A DNA stretch of 64,000 nucleotides from Neokomagataea tanensis (GCF_006542335.1 NZ_CP032486.1:1-64000), one strand, 5' to 3'. Counted from the stretch's first letter, positions 44,895-54,865 are shown. Notes: generated from the sequence alone by a model not told the origin. Translations and numbers: made by a program.

Positions 44895-45785
44895 TTATAA
44901 CCAATCACCGGAAGTTAAATAGAGTGATGCTTTCTGACTGAGCCAATCAAGCCATATCTCCATTGATTGCGATCTTGGATTTTCCTTGGGGGTGTAGAAA
45001 TTGATGTCACGCGTGAGTTGAATATGTTGGGGATGTGTCATTTTTTTTACGCGTCTTGATTGTAAATCATCCCGGATAAGAGATGGTGTCATAAGACTTA
45101 TACCAACGCCATCCGCAGCAGCCTGAATTGCTACTAAAGGTGATGAAACCCAGACTATTTTTTCAGTCGGTAGTATTTTTTTATTTCGAATAAAAAAATT
45201 ATTCCAATCTTCGTACCAACCTGGAGCATGAATGCCAATTAATTTCACTTGTTGGTCATCTATTAAATGACGTGAATTAGGGCTCGAAATCAAACATAAT
45301 TCTTCACTCAAAAATTTATTTTTATGAAATTTATCTTCTTCATCTTTTTCAACAGAAAAAATACCGTCTAAGTTGTTTTCGTGTATACTCTCTATTGTGC
45401 ATGGAGTTATTAATTTTACCTTAAATAAATTATGTTCTTCATTAAACTTTTCTACAAGTGGTATTAATAATTTTATAGCTATACTTGAAGAACAACCTAT
45501 ATGCAAAATATTTTTTTTATTTCTAATTAACAAATTAGTCGCGTTCGCTATTATTTGAAACGCATTGTCTATTTCTTTAGCGAAATTCTCAGCCTCTTTA
45601 GTAAGTTTTAGAGAACGTTCACTACGATCAAAGAGACGGACACCTAATGCTCCCTCCAACTTTTGAATTTGCTGAGTTAAAGAAGAATGACCAATATTAT
45701 TTTTTTCCGCCGCCGCACGAATACCGCCTGATTGTGTAACTAACCAAAAAGAACGTAACGAATTAAGTGGAGGTAGATACAGCAT
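44895..45785 (-). CDS. LysR-family transcriptional regulator
   Basis: 296 aa. The N-terminal winged helix (LPPLNSLRSFWLVTQSGGI, IQKLEGALGVRLFDRSERSL) is the GcvA-like version; the effector domain follows from about residue 92. It lies in the same orientation 93 bp upstream of the isochorismatase-like gene and probably controls it. AT-rich, like the two genes it precedes, suggesting the three arrived together. Confidence 0.88.
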   Translation of the reverse strand: MLYLPPLNSLRSFWLVTQSGGIRAAAEKNNIGHSSLTQQIQKLEGALGVRLFDRSERSLKLTKEAENFAKEIDNAFQIIANATNLLIRNKKNILHIGCSSSIAIKLLIPLVEKFNEEHNLFKVKLITPCTIESIHENNLDGIFSVEKDEEDKFHKNKFLSEELCLISSPNSRHLIDDQQVKLIGIHAPGWYEDWNNFFIRNKKILPTEKIVWVSSPLVAIQAAADGVGISLMTPSLIRDDLQSRRVKKMTHPQHIQLTRDINFYTPKENPRSQSMEIWLDWLSQKASLYLTSGDWL

Positions 45786-45939
45786 TACTAATTTTCTTCA
45801 CCTTTGTGTGTTATCCTATTCTAACATTATACTAATTTAGTATAAAGAATTTATTTCTACAATACTAAATTAACTTAGAGTAGTATTAGTAAGTGCATTT
45901 TAGAAAATTCCGTTTGAAAAAATGATTATGGTTTTCTTC

Positions 45940-46127
45940 TAAACGAAATCCTGCAGGCGATGAATGTCTCGTGTAAATAGAAGAGATTACGAACAGCCTA
46001 TAAGATGAAAACGAACCTCTGACATCCACCCATAATTCGAACTTCTTTATGATTTTCTTACTTTTTCGTAGTGGTAATTGGCTGTTTTTTACTCGATTAT
46101 TCAACCCTTTATGAGAAAAAATGGCCG
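45940..46127 (-). mobile_element. decayed type B transposase remnant
   Basis: Minus-strand pieces such as FSHKGLNNRVKNSQLPLRKS match the NNRAENSHLPLRK region of the type B transposase, followed by degenerate C-terminal sequence. Both ends are missing. More diverged than other type B pieces, so older. Confidence 0.65.
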
Positions 46128-46213
46128 CAGACACTCCCTTTGTCCGTCCACCGACGAAGAGCGCTTATCTCCAGTTGCTTTACAGAGCCTCGAAGGCGGT
46201 GCTGTTGAATAAT

Positions 46214-47661
46214 CTAGTTTGCTGCCGGTTTGGACTGTACAAGTATATCGACGACTTTCATGATTTCGTCCGTGCTAAGATGCGCATAACCAAATCTCAA
46301 GTAACGATAATCGTTTTCTGATTTGGTGGTGAAACGATTCCCGCTTTCGATATGCAAGCCTTTTTTTTTTAACCGCGTTTATCCAAGCGTTTGCGTCTAT
46401 GTGGGGATCTATTTTTAGCCAGACCGCCAGCCCTCCAGCAGGGACAGAGAATGTTATTGCACCGCTCAGCCTATCGCGAAGTTCATTTAACAGAAGATCG
46501 CGCCTTTCAGCGTATACACGCCTGGCTTTGCGAGCATGCCGCCCAAGAACACCGTTGCGGATCATGAGCGCCATGGCTTGTTCTAGAGGCACATCTCCTT
46601 GACGATCAATTGTTTCGCGTAAATCTGTCATACGTTTCAGCATATCTGCCCGGGCAACGACATAACCTAATCGTAGCGTCGGTATCGTCAACTTAGAGAG
46701 TGATCCAATATGGATTAGCCGTTGAGAGGCACCAGCTCGGGCCGCAAGAGGCAGAACTGGTGTACTGTCAAAGCGATAATCATGGTCGTAGTCGTCTTCA
46801 ATAATGAGTAAATTGTGCTGTCTTGCTAGTTCAAGAAGTCTCAAGCGTCGCCCGGCCCCGAGAGTGACGGTTGTAGGGTATTGATGATGAGGTGTGACGT
46901 ATACAGCCTTGATGCTGGGATCCTGCTTTAACGTCTGTGCGAGATATTCAACGTCCAGGCCCTCGTTATCCACCGGGACGCCAATGACACGCGCTCCTCC
47001 AGAACGGAAACTGGCCCAAGCGAACGGATAGCCCGGATCTTCGACTGCAATTCCATCGCCAGGTAACAAGAGAGCTGACGCTACTAAAAAACAAACCCAT
47101 CTGACTGCCGTGTGTAATAAGAATATTGTCGGCCGTGACCGAGAGGCCTCTAGCATTGAGAAAGTCTTCGGCAAGGGCCTCTCGCAATGTGTATGCGCCA
47201 CGAGGGTCAGCGTAACCACTACGCTGAAGAAATTGTGTTGAGGTTAAAACCGTACGAAATGCACGTGCCAGCTCGACCCGAGGCATGAGACGCGGGTCTG
47301 GTGTCCCATCAGTGATAGTCAATAGAGAATTAGCGGGATTTGCTCTCCGTAGATTGGGCTTTTGAGGGGAAGGTGGTCCAGTTTTATCCTGCACCGCGCT
47401 AGGAAGGTCTTCAGACACAAACGTCCCGCAAGATGCTCGGGAAACCAACCAGCCTTGCATGACTAATTCATGATAAGCGGCATCAATTGTATTACGATGT
47501 AGACCAAGGGTCCGCGAAAGCGTGCGTGTTCCTGGCAAAATTTGCCCGGGTCTCAAACGCCCACGTTGGATCTCGCGTATAAGAGACTCAGCTACATCGA
47601 TAAAAATCGGCCTCGTCGCGTCGCCAATTAGCTCAAGTGTTAATTCGGTACGTGACGACAA
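46214..47661 (-). pseudogene. MocR/PdxR-type GntR-aminotransferase regulator, two frameshifts
   Basis: The first part (47661 to about 47095) has a GntR winged helix (LIREIQRGRLRPGQILPGTRTLSRTLGLHRN) and the start of the aminotransferase-like domain, to ITHGSQMGLF. The frame then shifts at a run of T/A near 47090 and continues (LVASALLLPGDGIAVEDPGYP, with the PLP Lys in IGSLSKLTIPTLRLGY). A second shift at a run of ten or eleven A (about 46368) is needed to reach the proper end (GLHIESGNRF...YAHLSTDEIMK) and the TAG at 46214. Both shifts lie in homopolymers, so sequencing error is as likely as decay. Confidence 0.8.
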
Positions 47662-47787
47662 GACGACTGGTCTCCTGTTTATCGGGACTTCGCGTATGAA
47701 AAATTTTCAAGCTTTCCAAGTTTCGTTTAAAAGCGAATATCCTAACTTTATGTTAGATGAATAGTTCGAAATTATTCTACCGCATCA

Positions 47788-48702
47788 TCACGTTTTGCGG
47801 TATTTGTTAGGGCTGCAGCTATAAGTTTTCAAGAAAGCCTCGCGAAATGCGCGCTCTGACAGATAGCCAACTTTTGAGGCAATCGATTCAATTTTCATTT
47901 TTCGATCCGATCTAAGAAGATCGGCAGCAAAGGCCATACGCCATCTTGTCAGATGCGCCATAGGCGTCACCCCGACCAGCCGTCGAAAACGATCAGCAAA
48001 AGCCGAGCGCGACATGCCAACTGCCTGAGCAAGCCTGGAGACAGTCCAGATCAGCGAGAGATCATCGTGCATCAGCTGCAGCGATCTATGAATTCTGGCG
48101 TCACTAAGCGCCCTGAGCCACCCAGAACCACCTATCCAAGCATTGTCTCTGACTGCTCGCCTGATAGTCCGTATCATCAGTATCTCTGCTAACCGGTCGA
48201 TTGTCGGCGATGCACCGGGTTCTCTGCTCGCAATCTCGTCACGCATCATCTCCCGAACCTGCCGTGATAAGATATCAGCCTCATTTGCAGACATATGCAG
48301 GACTGACGGCAATTCTTGGAAGAGTAGAGGGGCTTCTGCCGATATGAGCGTAAAACACCCGACTACGAGAGAAACGCCCGCTACTGTATTCTCCTGATAT
48401 TCTAAAATACTCGTCTCTTGCCATGTGGCAAGCTGGAGTGCCGTTAGAGGCGTTGTGAACGCGACCTCAGCATTGCTGCGTAAATGGAAGCGGGACGCTG
48501 CCGGAAAAAAGAGAAAATCGCCTTCGTTCAGAGCAATGAGCGGCCCTTCGTCCTGATTGATGAGGCAATTCCCCGCCATCACAGCAATGAAAACAGCATG
48601 TTGCTTCGGGAAAGCGAGACCATAGCGCCCTCCCAGAGTGACACGACCCCAGACTTTCCCTTGTGTTTTGAGAGACAAGAAAATCCGGTCGAGCAGATCC
48701 AT
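47788..48702 (-). CDS. AraC-family transcriptional regulator with cupin domain
   Basis: 304 aa. The N-terminal half is the cupin_6-type ligand domain found in regulators near oxidoreductase genes; the C-terminal 100 residues hold two helix-turn-helix units (TVSRLAQAVGMSRSAFADRFRRLVG and IESIASKVGYLSERAFREAF). It is divergent from the HbpS-like/SDR genes starting at 48874 and probably controls them. Intact. Confidence 0.88.
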   Translation of the reverse strand: MDLLDRIFLSLKTQGKVWGRVTLGGRYGLAFPKQHAVFIAVMAGNCLINQDEGPLIALNEGDFLFFPAASRFHLRSNAEVAFTTPLTALQLATWQETSILEYQENTVAGVSLVVGCFTLISAEAPLLFQELPSVLHMSANEADILSRQVREMMRDEIASREPGASPTIDRLAEILMIRTIRRAVRDNAWIGGSGWLRALSDARIHRSLQLMHDDLSLIWTVSRLAQAVGMSRSAFADRFRRLVGVTPMAHLTRWRMAFAADLLRSDRKMKIESIASKVGYLSERAFREAFLKTYSCSPNKYRKT

Positions 48703-48873
48703 CTAGTAATACCTTTTTCGCTGAGCGGTATCTGGCGTTTTCAGCCGGATTTCCGGACATAAAGGGATATATTCTCTAGACCTTATCGGTGAAGTTGGAC
48801 TCTCTCAAGCTGGCAGCCGTGAAGGGCGCGATCTGCGCTCTCACAGACTGCCTTTGAAGGAAACAGCTTCACC

Positions 48874-49263
48874 ATGCATACACTCTACCATCGCATTGAC
48901 AGCGCGATGACCGCCATTGAGGCGCATTCGGAGCGATATTGTTGTTGCGTCCTCAACGAGCAGGGCCAGGAAATCCTTTTTTTCCGGAGCACCGAAATCC
49001 TGCCCTGCAGTGAGGGGTTCAGTCGTGCGAAGGCTGTCACCGCGCATGCGTTTCAGCTCGACACGCAGACTCTTCTTACCATTTCGCAGATCACAGAAGC
49101 CATTAAAGATACACGCTACTGCTTTCTTGCAGGTGGACTGATCTTTCCCAGTCCGACTGGCAAAACGCTGTTCATCGGGCTGTCGAGCGACAAGCCAGAC
49201 AGCGATCACAAGGCAGCACTGGCTGCTGCACAGGCTCTTACTTCCACGGAGATATTGCCATGA
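48874..49263 (+). CDS. GlcG/HbpS-like protein
   Basis: 129 aa. Ala-rich, with the layout of the heme-degrading HbpS/GlcG fold: an N-terminal helix with alternating hydrophobics, then CFLAGGLIFPSPTGKTLFIGLSSDKPDSDHKAA, where the GG.p...g...G..G.s.....D..... pattern is kept. The function of many members is unknown. It overlaps the next SDR gene by 4 nt, so both belong to one operon, opposite the AraC regulator. Confidence 0.6.
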   Translation: MHTLYHRIDSAMTAIEAHSERYCCCVLNEQGQEILFFRSTEILPCSEGFSRAKAVTAHAFQLDTQTLLTISQITEAIKDTRYCFLAGGLIFPSPTGKTLFIGLSSDKPDSDHKAALAAAQALTSTEILP

Positions 49264-50021
49264 CCAGCATTCTCATTACAGGCGCCGGAACAGGATTCGG
49301 CCGGATGCTTGCCTTTTCTCTCGCTCGTCGCGGCCACGCCGTACATGCCGGGGTCGAAATAACTTCACAGGTGGGCACCTTGCGGCAGGAGGCCCAGGCA
49401 TTGGGGTTGACGCTCGAAGTTTCGAGGATAGACATTACCTCTGCTCGTGATCGTGCGCGTATTCTCCGCGAGGAATTCGACATTCTCGTCAACAATGCTG
49501 GTGTCGGTCAGGGCGGCTCATTAGCCGACATGCCCGACGATGTCCTGCGTGAGCAGTATGAAACCAATTTCTTTGCAACGGCCGCTCTAACGCGCGAATA
49601 TCTTCATGCCCGTAAGAATAACGGACCAACGCGTATCATTTTCATGTCGTCCATCGGCGGTATTGTGACACTTCCCTTTGCAGGGGCCTATTGTGGCTCG
49701 AAACACGCGCTTGAAACTCTTGCCCAATCACTGCATCAGGAGTTCGCCGAGCGCGATGTTACCATCGCTACCATTAACCCAGGCCCTTATCAGACGAATT
49801 TCAACGACCTGATTATGGAAGGACCACGCTACTGGCGAAGCGAGAATGATCTTTTCGATCACAGCACGCTCAGCTTTGACATGCCGCAATACAAGGACGA
49901 TCAGGATATCGAGACCATGGCCGATATCACACTTGATCCTAAGTCGCGCTTCCGCAATATCCTGCCACGTGAACTGGAACAGCATATCCGCGAACAGGAG
50001 CAGGCAGTCTGGAACTGGTAA
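49260..50021 (+). CDS. SDR-family oxidoreductase
   Basis: 253 aa with TGAGTGFGR (7-15) for NAD(P) binding, NNAGVG (78-83), the catalytic Ser region MSSIGG (129-134) and Tyr144/Lys148 in YCGSK. After about residue 190 it has an acidic tail (MADITLDPKSRFRN...) typical of the group acting on small aldehydes or alcohols. Overlaps the HbpS-like gene. The substrate is unknown; the AraC regulator opposite probably controls it. Intact. Confidence 0.88.
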   Translation: MTSILITGAGTGFGRMLAFSLARRGHAVHAGVEITSQVGTLRQEAQALGLTLEVSRIDITSARDRARILREEFDILVNNAGVGQGGSLADMPDDVLREQYETNFFATAALTREYLHARKNNGPTRIIFMSSIGGIVTLPFAGAYCGSKHALETLAQSLHQEFAERDVTIATINPGPYQTNFNDLIMEGPRYWRSENDLFDHSTLSFDMPQYKDDQDIETMADITLDPKSRFRNILPRELEQHIREQEQAVWNW

Positions 50022-50373
50022 TTACGTGATTTTAGCCTCGACTGCTGAGCGGGGCCAAAATTCTTGCTGCAGTGCCCATAAGACATGCACGCTGGACATC
50101 ATTTTATGCCGTGTCTCGCTGTATAATCAACATTCACTGTACTGATGAAAGACGAAATTTCTGAGCCGCACCTCGCTTAAACGAGACCTCGATATCTCCC
50201 GGAAACAGTTTGGATACGAAGCTCGGGGGGACAACACGATACCGCTTCAGCGGATCAAGCATCCGATAAAACGACCAAAACTGGCCTATCCATATTATCA
50301 AAACCGGACCTTTTTATAATCCGGTCGGTGTGGTGCACTCCTCGGGACAAAGATAACTGAGGGAACGAGCATC
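50022..50373. other. intergenic region with a small hairpin
   Basis: No coding frame. ACCGGA and TCCGGT flank a T-rich loop near 50304-50327, possibly a terminator of the SDR operon on either strand. The promoter for the next gene should also be here; GAGGGAACG lies 12 nt before its ATG. Confidence 0.4.
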
Positions 50374-51270
50374 ATGAAATTTTCCGGCGTAAGCGCATTT
50401 CCAATAACGCCCATGAACGAAAAAGGGGTCGATCAAGCTGGCTTTGAGCGCCTGATAAAGCGCCTTGTCAAAGCTGGGGTTAATTCCATTGGCGTTGAAG
50501 GATCGACGGGAAATTATCCCTATCTTACCCATGATGAGCGTGTAGAGACCGCCCATGCCGCCGTAAGCTGCGCTACCGGAACACCCGTCATTGCCAGTAT
50601 AGGGTCCTTCCGCACGCGAGAAGTGCTGTCACTCGCTGACCAGCTGCAGAGCGTCGGTATCGGGGCTTTGCTCCTGCCGATTGTGTCCTATCATGGACTT
50701 GGGGAAGAGGAGGTCTTTTCTATGTTTAAATCGGTCAGCCAGAACGTTTCTGTTCCGGTTATTATTTATGATTCGCCGATCCTCAGCCGTTTCGTATTTT
50801 CTGACGCGCTCTACGCTAAAATCTGCGCTTTGCCGCATATCAGCTCCATCAAGGTACCGAGCGGATGGCCGTCCGGGAATGAAGCCGTGCAACGCATACA
50901 ACGACTGGCAAAGAGGCTTCCTTCGACTACTGTCATCGGTGCGAGCGGCGACAACACCTTGTCCGAAGGCGTCAAGGCTGGTGCGAAAATCTGGTACTCT
51001 GAATGGGGTGGACTTTTCCCACACAGAGCGAAATCCCTGATGCAGGCATCCGTTACCGGCGACGAAGACCAGATTGCGCGCCTCTCGGAGCAGTTCGCGC
51101 CTTTCTGGAAGGTTTCTCACAAATATGGCGGCAGCATACGGCCAATCGCTGCAGCAGCGTCCATTCTTGGCCTTACCGGCAGCGACAACCTACCGCTTCC
51201 CTTGCAGGGGGTCAGTGAGGAGGATCGGACAATATTAGAGCAGGCAATCGCACGTCACGGCATGAACTGA
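50374..51270 (+). CDS. DapA-like class I aldolase (dihydrodipicolinate synthase family)
   Basis: 298 aa TIM barrel. Conserved elements: AFPITPMNEKGVD near the start, GVEGSTGNYPYLTHDER, the catalytic Tyr132 in VIIYDSP and the Schiff-base Lys160 in ISSIKVPSG. The YDSP in place of the usual YNxP, and the absence of other lysine-biosynthesis genes, suggest a catabolic aldolase or dehydratase of this family rather than true DapA. Follows the SDR operon and is in the same direction. Intact. Confidence 0.85.
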   Translation: MKFSGVSAFPITPMNEKGVDQAGFERLIKRLVKAGVNSIGVEGSTGNYPYLTHDERVETAHAAVSCATGTPVIASIGSFRTREVLSLADQLQSVGIGALLLPIVSYHGLGEEEVFSMFKSVSQNVSVPVIIYDSPILSRFVFSDALYAKICALPHISSIKVPSGWPSGNEAVQRIQRLAKRLPSTTVIGASGDNTLSEGVKAGAKIWYSEWGGLFPHRAKSLMQASVTGDEDQIARLSEQFAPFWKVSHKYGGSIRPIAAAASILGLTGSDNLPLPLQGVSEEDRTILEQAIARHGMN

Positions 51271-51354
51271 TCGCAGTTCGACCGCGTTATTTAAATCCGC
51301 CGGAGGGCACCCCCACGCAGATCGCTGATCATCGAAAGAAGTTCTATTTCGATG

Positions 51355-51549
51355 ATCAACACTCACGCTCCGCTCGGCCAGCATGGTTTCGAAGTCGCGG
51401 TAGCTGATCTCATAGCGGCAATACCAACGCGCCGCCCATAGGATCACTTCACCAAGAAAATGACGCCCTTGAAATCACTCATCTGCCAAACCCTACTCTA
51501 ACTACCGGCAGTGGTTTTCAACAGGATATTCAACTTTGCAACAGGGGCC
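51355..51549 (-). mobile_element. IS6 type A end fragment
   Basis: Minus-strand codons for MILWAARWYCRYEISYRDF and ETMLAERSVSVDH, preceded by the type A left end (AACTTTGCAACAGGGGCC, one extra G). Everything after the helix-turn-helix is missing. Confidence 0.75.
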
Positions 51550-51915
51550 CCGCACGGCATCCAGCCTGCGGGTAAAAAAAGGGGGGCTGGCCGTCTGATC
51601 GGTCAAACCAAAGGGGGCATGGACACAAAGTGCAGGCGGTGATGGACAGGATCGATCGTCCAATCAGCTTCTTCATGACGGCAGGCCAGATCAGCGACTA
51701 CACGGGCGCGGCCTCTCTTCTGGATAATCTGCTTACCGCAAAATGGCTGCTGGCCGATCGCGGCTATGATGCTGACTGGTTCAGGGGTGGGCTGCAAGAT
51801 TGGCGCCGCGTTGCCACGCGCTACGACAGGTGCTCTGCCGTGTTTCATTCCGCCGTCAGCCTAGCCGCAATCATCATGTTTTGGCTATGCGTCCTGAGCC
51901 TAGCGTGAGAAAGTT
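51550..51915 (+). pseudogene. IS5-family (DUF4096 type) transposase, C-terminal half with internal deletion
   Basis: Reads TKGGMDTKLQAVMDRIDRPI, then LLADRGYDADWFRGGLQD joined directly to WRRVATRYDRC and SLAAIIMFWLCVLSLA. In intact relatives about 40 residues lie between GGLQD and WRRVATRYD, so the part with the last catalytic Glu is gone. The end TCCTGAGCC (51890s) matches that at 18987. Confidence 0.8.
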
Positions 51916-52076
51916 AGTGTGACATTACTGTCCCACCTGCATCCTCACCACCGTTCTTTCTCATCACATCCATCGTGCCCGGACTCTCACCCAATGGAAC
52001 AATGTAACCGTTCTCAGTGCCTGAATCTCTCTTCCAAGTCCTTCATTAATCTCATACCACTTAACGTGACATCACC
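51916..52076 (+). mobile_element. type B-related IS, ends only
   Basis: GTTAGTGTGACATTAC at 51912-51927 is a mutated end; then the last codons of a type B-like transposase (HIHRARTLTQWNNVTVLS) and a proper end at 52060-52076 (TTAACGTGACATCACC). Another element shortened to its edges. It contributes the final base of the stop codon of the regulator gene beside it. Confidence 0.65.
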
Positions 52077-52630
52077 TACCCAGCAGAAATAGCAATTATG
52101 AAATTAGCAACAGTATTTTTTTTGTTTTCGAACCAGTGCTCTTGATCAACTTGTATGATCGCAGAGTCTCCCTCGTTTAGGCTAATGTCGTCTAGCTCAG
52201 TATGAATTTCGAGAGACCCGGTAAGCATATAGAAAATCTCTCTTGTCCCTCTCTGATGAGCAGCGAACAGTTTCGACCTCGTTTTGGCTGGTACTTTGTA
52301 CCGTAGAACCTCAATACTGGATGAGGGACGAGCGAGAGCGAGACGCTCAATACCTGTCTCTTCGTCAAAAAATCTAAGATTCTCTCCCGACCGAATAATC
52401 TTAACTGTAGCGCGCTCTACAAGCTCGGATAAATCGCAATCGAGACCCCGGGCAATGTGAAGAGCATTACGCAGACTTGGACTCAATAGCCCTCTCTCAA
52501 ACCGGGACAACGCTGCTGCCGACACGCCGCACGTGTCGGCTAACTGTTCAAGCGTGATCCCCAATTGGGTGCGTCTCAAACGAACAGCCGCACCGAAATA
52601 TTTATCAGGGTTTCGAGTATCAAGCGTCAA
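52076..52630 (-). CDS. XRE-family regulator with C-terminal cupin
   Basis: 184 aa. The N-terminal helix-turn-helix is LGITLEQLADTCGVSAAALSRFERG (about 22-46) and the C-terminal cupin (about 105-180) contains a double-stranded beta-helix pattern (GTREIFYMLTGSLEIHTELDDISLNEGDSAIIQ). Such proteins repress neighbouring catabolic genes until an effector binds the cupin. Divergent from the lactate-permease-like gene with two operator-like palindromes between them. The stop codon lies on the IS junction, so a few natural C-terminal residues may be lost. Confidence 0.85.
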   Translation of the reverse strand: MTLDTRNPDKYFGAAVRLRRTQLGITLEQLADTCGVSAAALSRFERGLLSPSLRNALHIARGLDCDLSELVERATVKIIRSGENLRFFDEETGIERLALARPSSSIEVLRYKVPAKTRSKLFAAHQRGTREIFYMLTGSLEIHTELDDISLNEGDSAIIQVDQEHWFENKKNTVANFIIAISAG

Positions 52631-52652
52631 AGTGTCACGATCCTTGTTGACT

Positions 52653-52688
52653 TTTGCTTATTCGCAATTAAGTTTGCTTATAAGCAAA
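52653..52688. promoter_or_regulatory. double operator between regulator and permease
   Basis: Perfect 16-bp palindrome TTTGCTTATAAGCAAA (52673-52688) and, exactly 20 bp earlier, the related TTTGCTTATTCGCAA (52653-52667). Two helical turns apart, as for a cooperatively bound dimer pair. A TTGACT just upstream (52647) may be the -35 box of the permease promoter. Confidence 0.65.
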
Positions 52689-52702
52689 TTAGAGGGTCCG
52701 TC

Positions 52703-54112
52703 ATGCAAATTTTTTGGAGTGCATTACCTATAGTCTCGACAGTCCTTGCACTACTGATAGGTCTGCGTTCTCTATATGCTGCAAGCATTGGCGTGGGAGC
52801 TGCATGCGCCGCAATGTTTTTTAGTTTCACGGTAGCCCCCAACGTCGTGATCTCCTCCATAGCACAATGGTTTCCACTTCTTTCCGAAGTACTTCTGATC
52901 CTTGGGGGGGGGCTTTTTTTATCAAGTATCATGAAACATGCTGGTGCGCAGGCAGACCTCGCTCACTGGATCGAAAGTAAATCCGGACAAGGTGCCGGAG
53001 CCGTTCTCATGATAGTACATGGTATCACACCGTTTGCAGAATCTTTGACTGGTTTTGGCATAGGTGTGACCGTGGGAATTCCGCTTTTAGCTCATCTCAA
53101 ACTACCGCCAAAACAAGTTGGAGTAATTGGTCTTTTGGGGCTTTGTGCTGTTCCTTGGGGATCAATGGGACCTGGTTCCCTTATAGCAGCTAAAATGTCC
53201 AACGTGTCGTTCTACGGTTTAGGCACACATTCGGCAGTTATAAGTTTTATTCCCTTCGTATTAACCGGAATTGCCGCTGTCCTGCTCTCTACTCCTTCTC
53301 AAGGCCGAAAGCACGCAATAAGCCAGGCTATTGTCTCCGGTTTAATGCTGACGATGGCAATAGCGGGTTTCAATCTTGTTTTTGGAACCTCTGCTGCAGG
53401 CGCTTTAGGTTCTCTGACAATCATTTTATCCCGTTTGATCAGAGTTCGTAAGTCAACTAGTCCCCCATTGGGACGTGCCGGACGCCGAGGCCTCGAAAGC
53501 TACGGTATTTTACTTGGCGGTGTCCTAGTTGTAGAAATTATACTTTCAGTCGTAGGGGCTAATGAGAATTGGCGCTACTTGGCTTCGCCAGCCCTTTGGC
53601 TATTCGTGGCCTCACTTTGGTTTTCAATAGGGAGACCTGTGCGAAAACCCGCTCGGGCTGCATGGCATGCATGGTTGCAAGTTGCGCCGGTAACCGCTCT
53701 TTTTATCATGCTCGGCGTGCTTATGGCTGTATCCGGTATGGCGACATTTCTAGCTCAAATCCTATCCGGAATTGGCCCGTCATATTTACTCGTGGCACCT
53801 TTTGTATCTGGATTGGGTGGTTTTTTAACAGGGTCGAACAGTGGTGCGAATGCCATGCTTGCTGCAACTCAAGCGTCAATAGCGCGTGGTATGAACGCAA
53901 ACATTGTATGGTTTATGGCAGCTCAGAACGTATCAGCTGCATTTTTTCTAATGGCTTCGCCTGGTAAAGTGGAGATGGCTTCACAACTCGCTGGATGCAC
54001 CAGAAAAGAAGATAAAGTATATCTGCAAAAAACAATGTTAATAGTTTCTATATCAACCGTATTTTTAGTTTCGGTATTTTATTTCTTTTATTCGGCCCTG
54101 TTTCAAAGTTGA
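52703..54112 (+). CDS. lactate permease-family (LctP) transporter, C-terminus altered by IS
   Basis: 469 aa from ATG 52703 (AGAGGG 7 nt upstream; earlier in-frame codons overlap the operator). About 12 membrane helices; conserved LctP elements include GGGLFLSSIMK, ITPFAESLTGFGIGVTVGIP, LCAVPWGSMGPGSLIAA and GSNSGANAMLAATQ. The last five codons and stop come from the type A IS at 54094, so the natural end is missing by a little. Probably transports a short-chain hydroxy- or keto-acid, controlled by the XRE-cupin regulator opposite. Confidence 0.85.
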   Translation: MQIFWSALPIVSTVLALLIGLRSLYAASIGVGAACAAMFFSFTVAPNVVISSIAQWFPLLSEVLLILGGGLFLSSIMKHAGAQADLAHWIESKSGQGAGAVLMIVHGITPFAESLTGFGIGVTVGIPLLAHLKLPPKQVGVIGLLGLCAVPWGSMGPGSLIAAKMSNVSFYGLGTHSAVISFIPFVLTGIAAVLLSTPSQGRKHAISQAIVSGLMLTMAIAGFNLVFGTSAAGALGSLTIILSRLIRVRKSTSPPLGRAGRRGLESYGILLGGVLVVEIILSVVGANENWRYLASPALWLFVASLWFSIGRPVRKPARAAWHAWLQVAPVTALFIMLGVLMAVSGMATFLAQILSGIGPSYLLVAPFVSGLGGFLTGSNSGANAMLAATQASIARGMNANIVWFMAAQNVSAAFFLMASPGKVEMASQLAGCTRKEDKVYLQKTMLIVSISTVFLVSVFYFFYSALFQS

Positions 54113-54662
54113 GTATCCTGTTGGAAACCACTGCTGGTGTTAGCGTAGGGTTTGGCAGATGCGTGATTTCAAGGGTCGGCAAAGGTGGTGATACGATTGA
54201 TTTCTTCCTCTCACAGACCCGGAACGCCAAGGCTGCCAAACGCTTTCTGGGCAAAGCTTTGAACGGTCTGAGAAGGTGGGAGAAGCCTGAGACAATCAAC
54301 ACGGATAAAGCCCCAACCCACGGCATAGCCATCAATGAACTTAAGAAGAACGGTAAACTTCCCGACACGGTGAAACACCGTCAGGTGAAGTCTCTGAACA
54401 ACGTGATCGAGGCCGATCACGGCAAGCTGAAACGACTGATTAAACCTGTCCGTGGCTTCAAAAGCCTGAAAACCGCTTATGCGACGATTAAGGGTTTTGA
54501 AGTCATGCGCGCCTTGAAAAAGGGACAAGCTGAACTCTTCCAATTCCAAGAGGGCATCATGGGGGAAGTGCGTCTCATCGAGAGACAATTCAGCTTCTAA
54601 ACCGTTTGAAAATCGAAACAAATGGGACCCACGCGGCCCTAACCTAACTTTGCAACAGGGCC
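54094..54662 (+). mobile_element. IS6 type A, N-terminal half of transposase deleted
   Basis: Ends GGCCCTGTTTCAAAGTT and AACTTTGCAACAGGGCC. After GATTTCAAGGG the sequence jumps to TCGGCAAAGGTGGTGA, removing the helix-turn-helix and first catalytic Asp. The rest of the gene to IERQFSF is intact (163 codons in frame). Non-autonomous but with both ends. Confidence 0.85.
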
Positions 54663-54865
54663 CCGAAACGCTCATAGCCCGATTGGAAGGCTGAGAGCCC
54701 GGGATTGCGGGCATCACCATCCGCAAGCAGTGGTGAGCGCCCCTGCATGATGGCGCGTTCCGCCAATGCAGCCTCGACCGTGGATCCTCCGAGATTGCCA
54801 CGACCCGCTTTGACTACGGCAACAGGCATGCGGGGGGATCTGGAGGGGGTAGGCTTTTCACTCAT
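54663..54865 (-). pseudogene. ParA/MinD-like plasmid ATPase, N-terminal fragment
   Basis: Starts MSEKPTPSRSPRMPVAVVKAGR, then GRGNLGGSTVEAALAERA and LLADGDARNPGLS; the GxGNxGGST is a deviant Walker A and the ADGDxRNP follows beta-strand 2 as in ParA-like proteins of plasmids. The type A IS at 54662 replaces all sequence after about residue 67. The product would not hydrolyse ATP. It lies 93 bp downstream of the 54959 gene. Confidence 0.6.
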
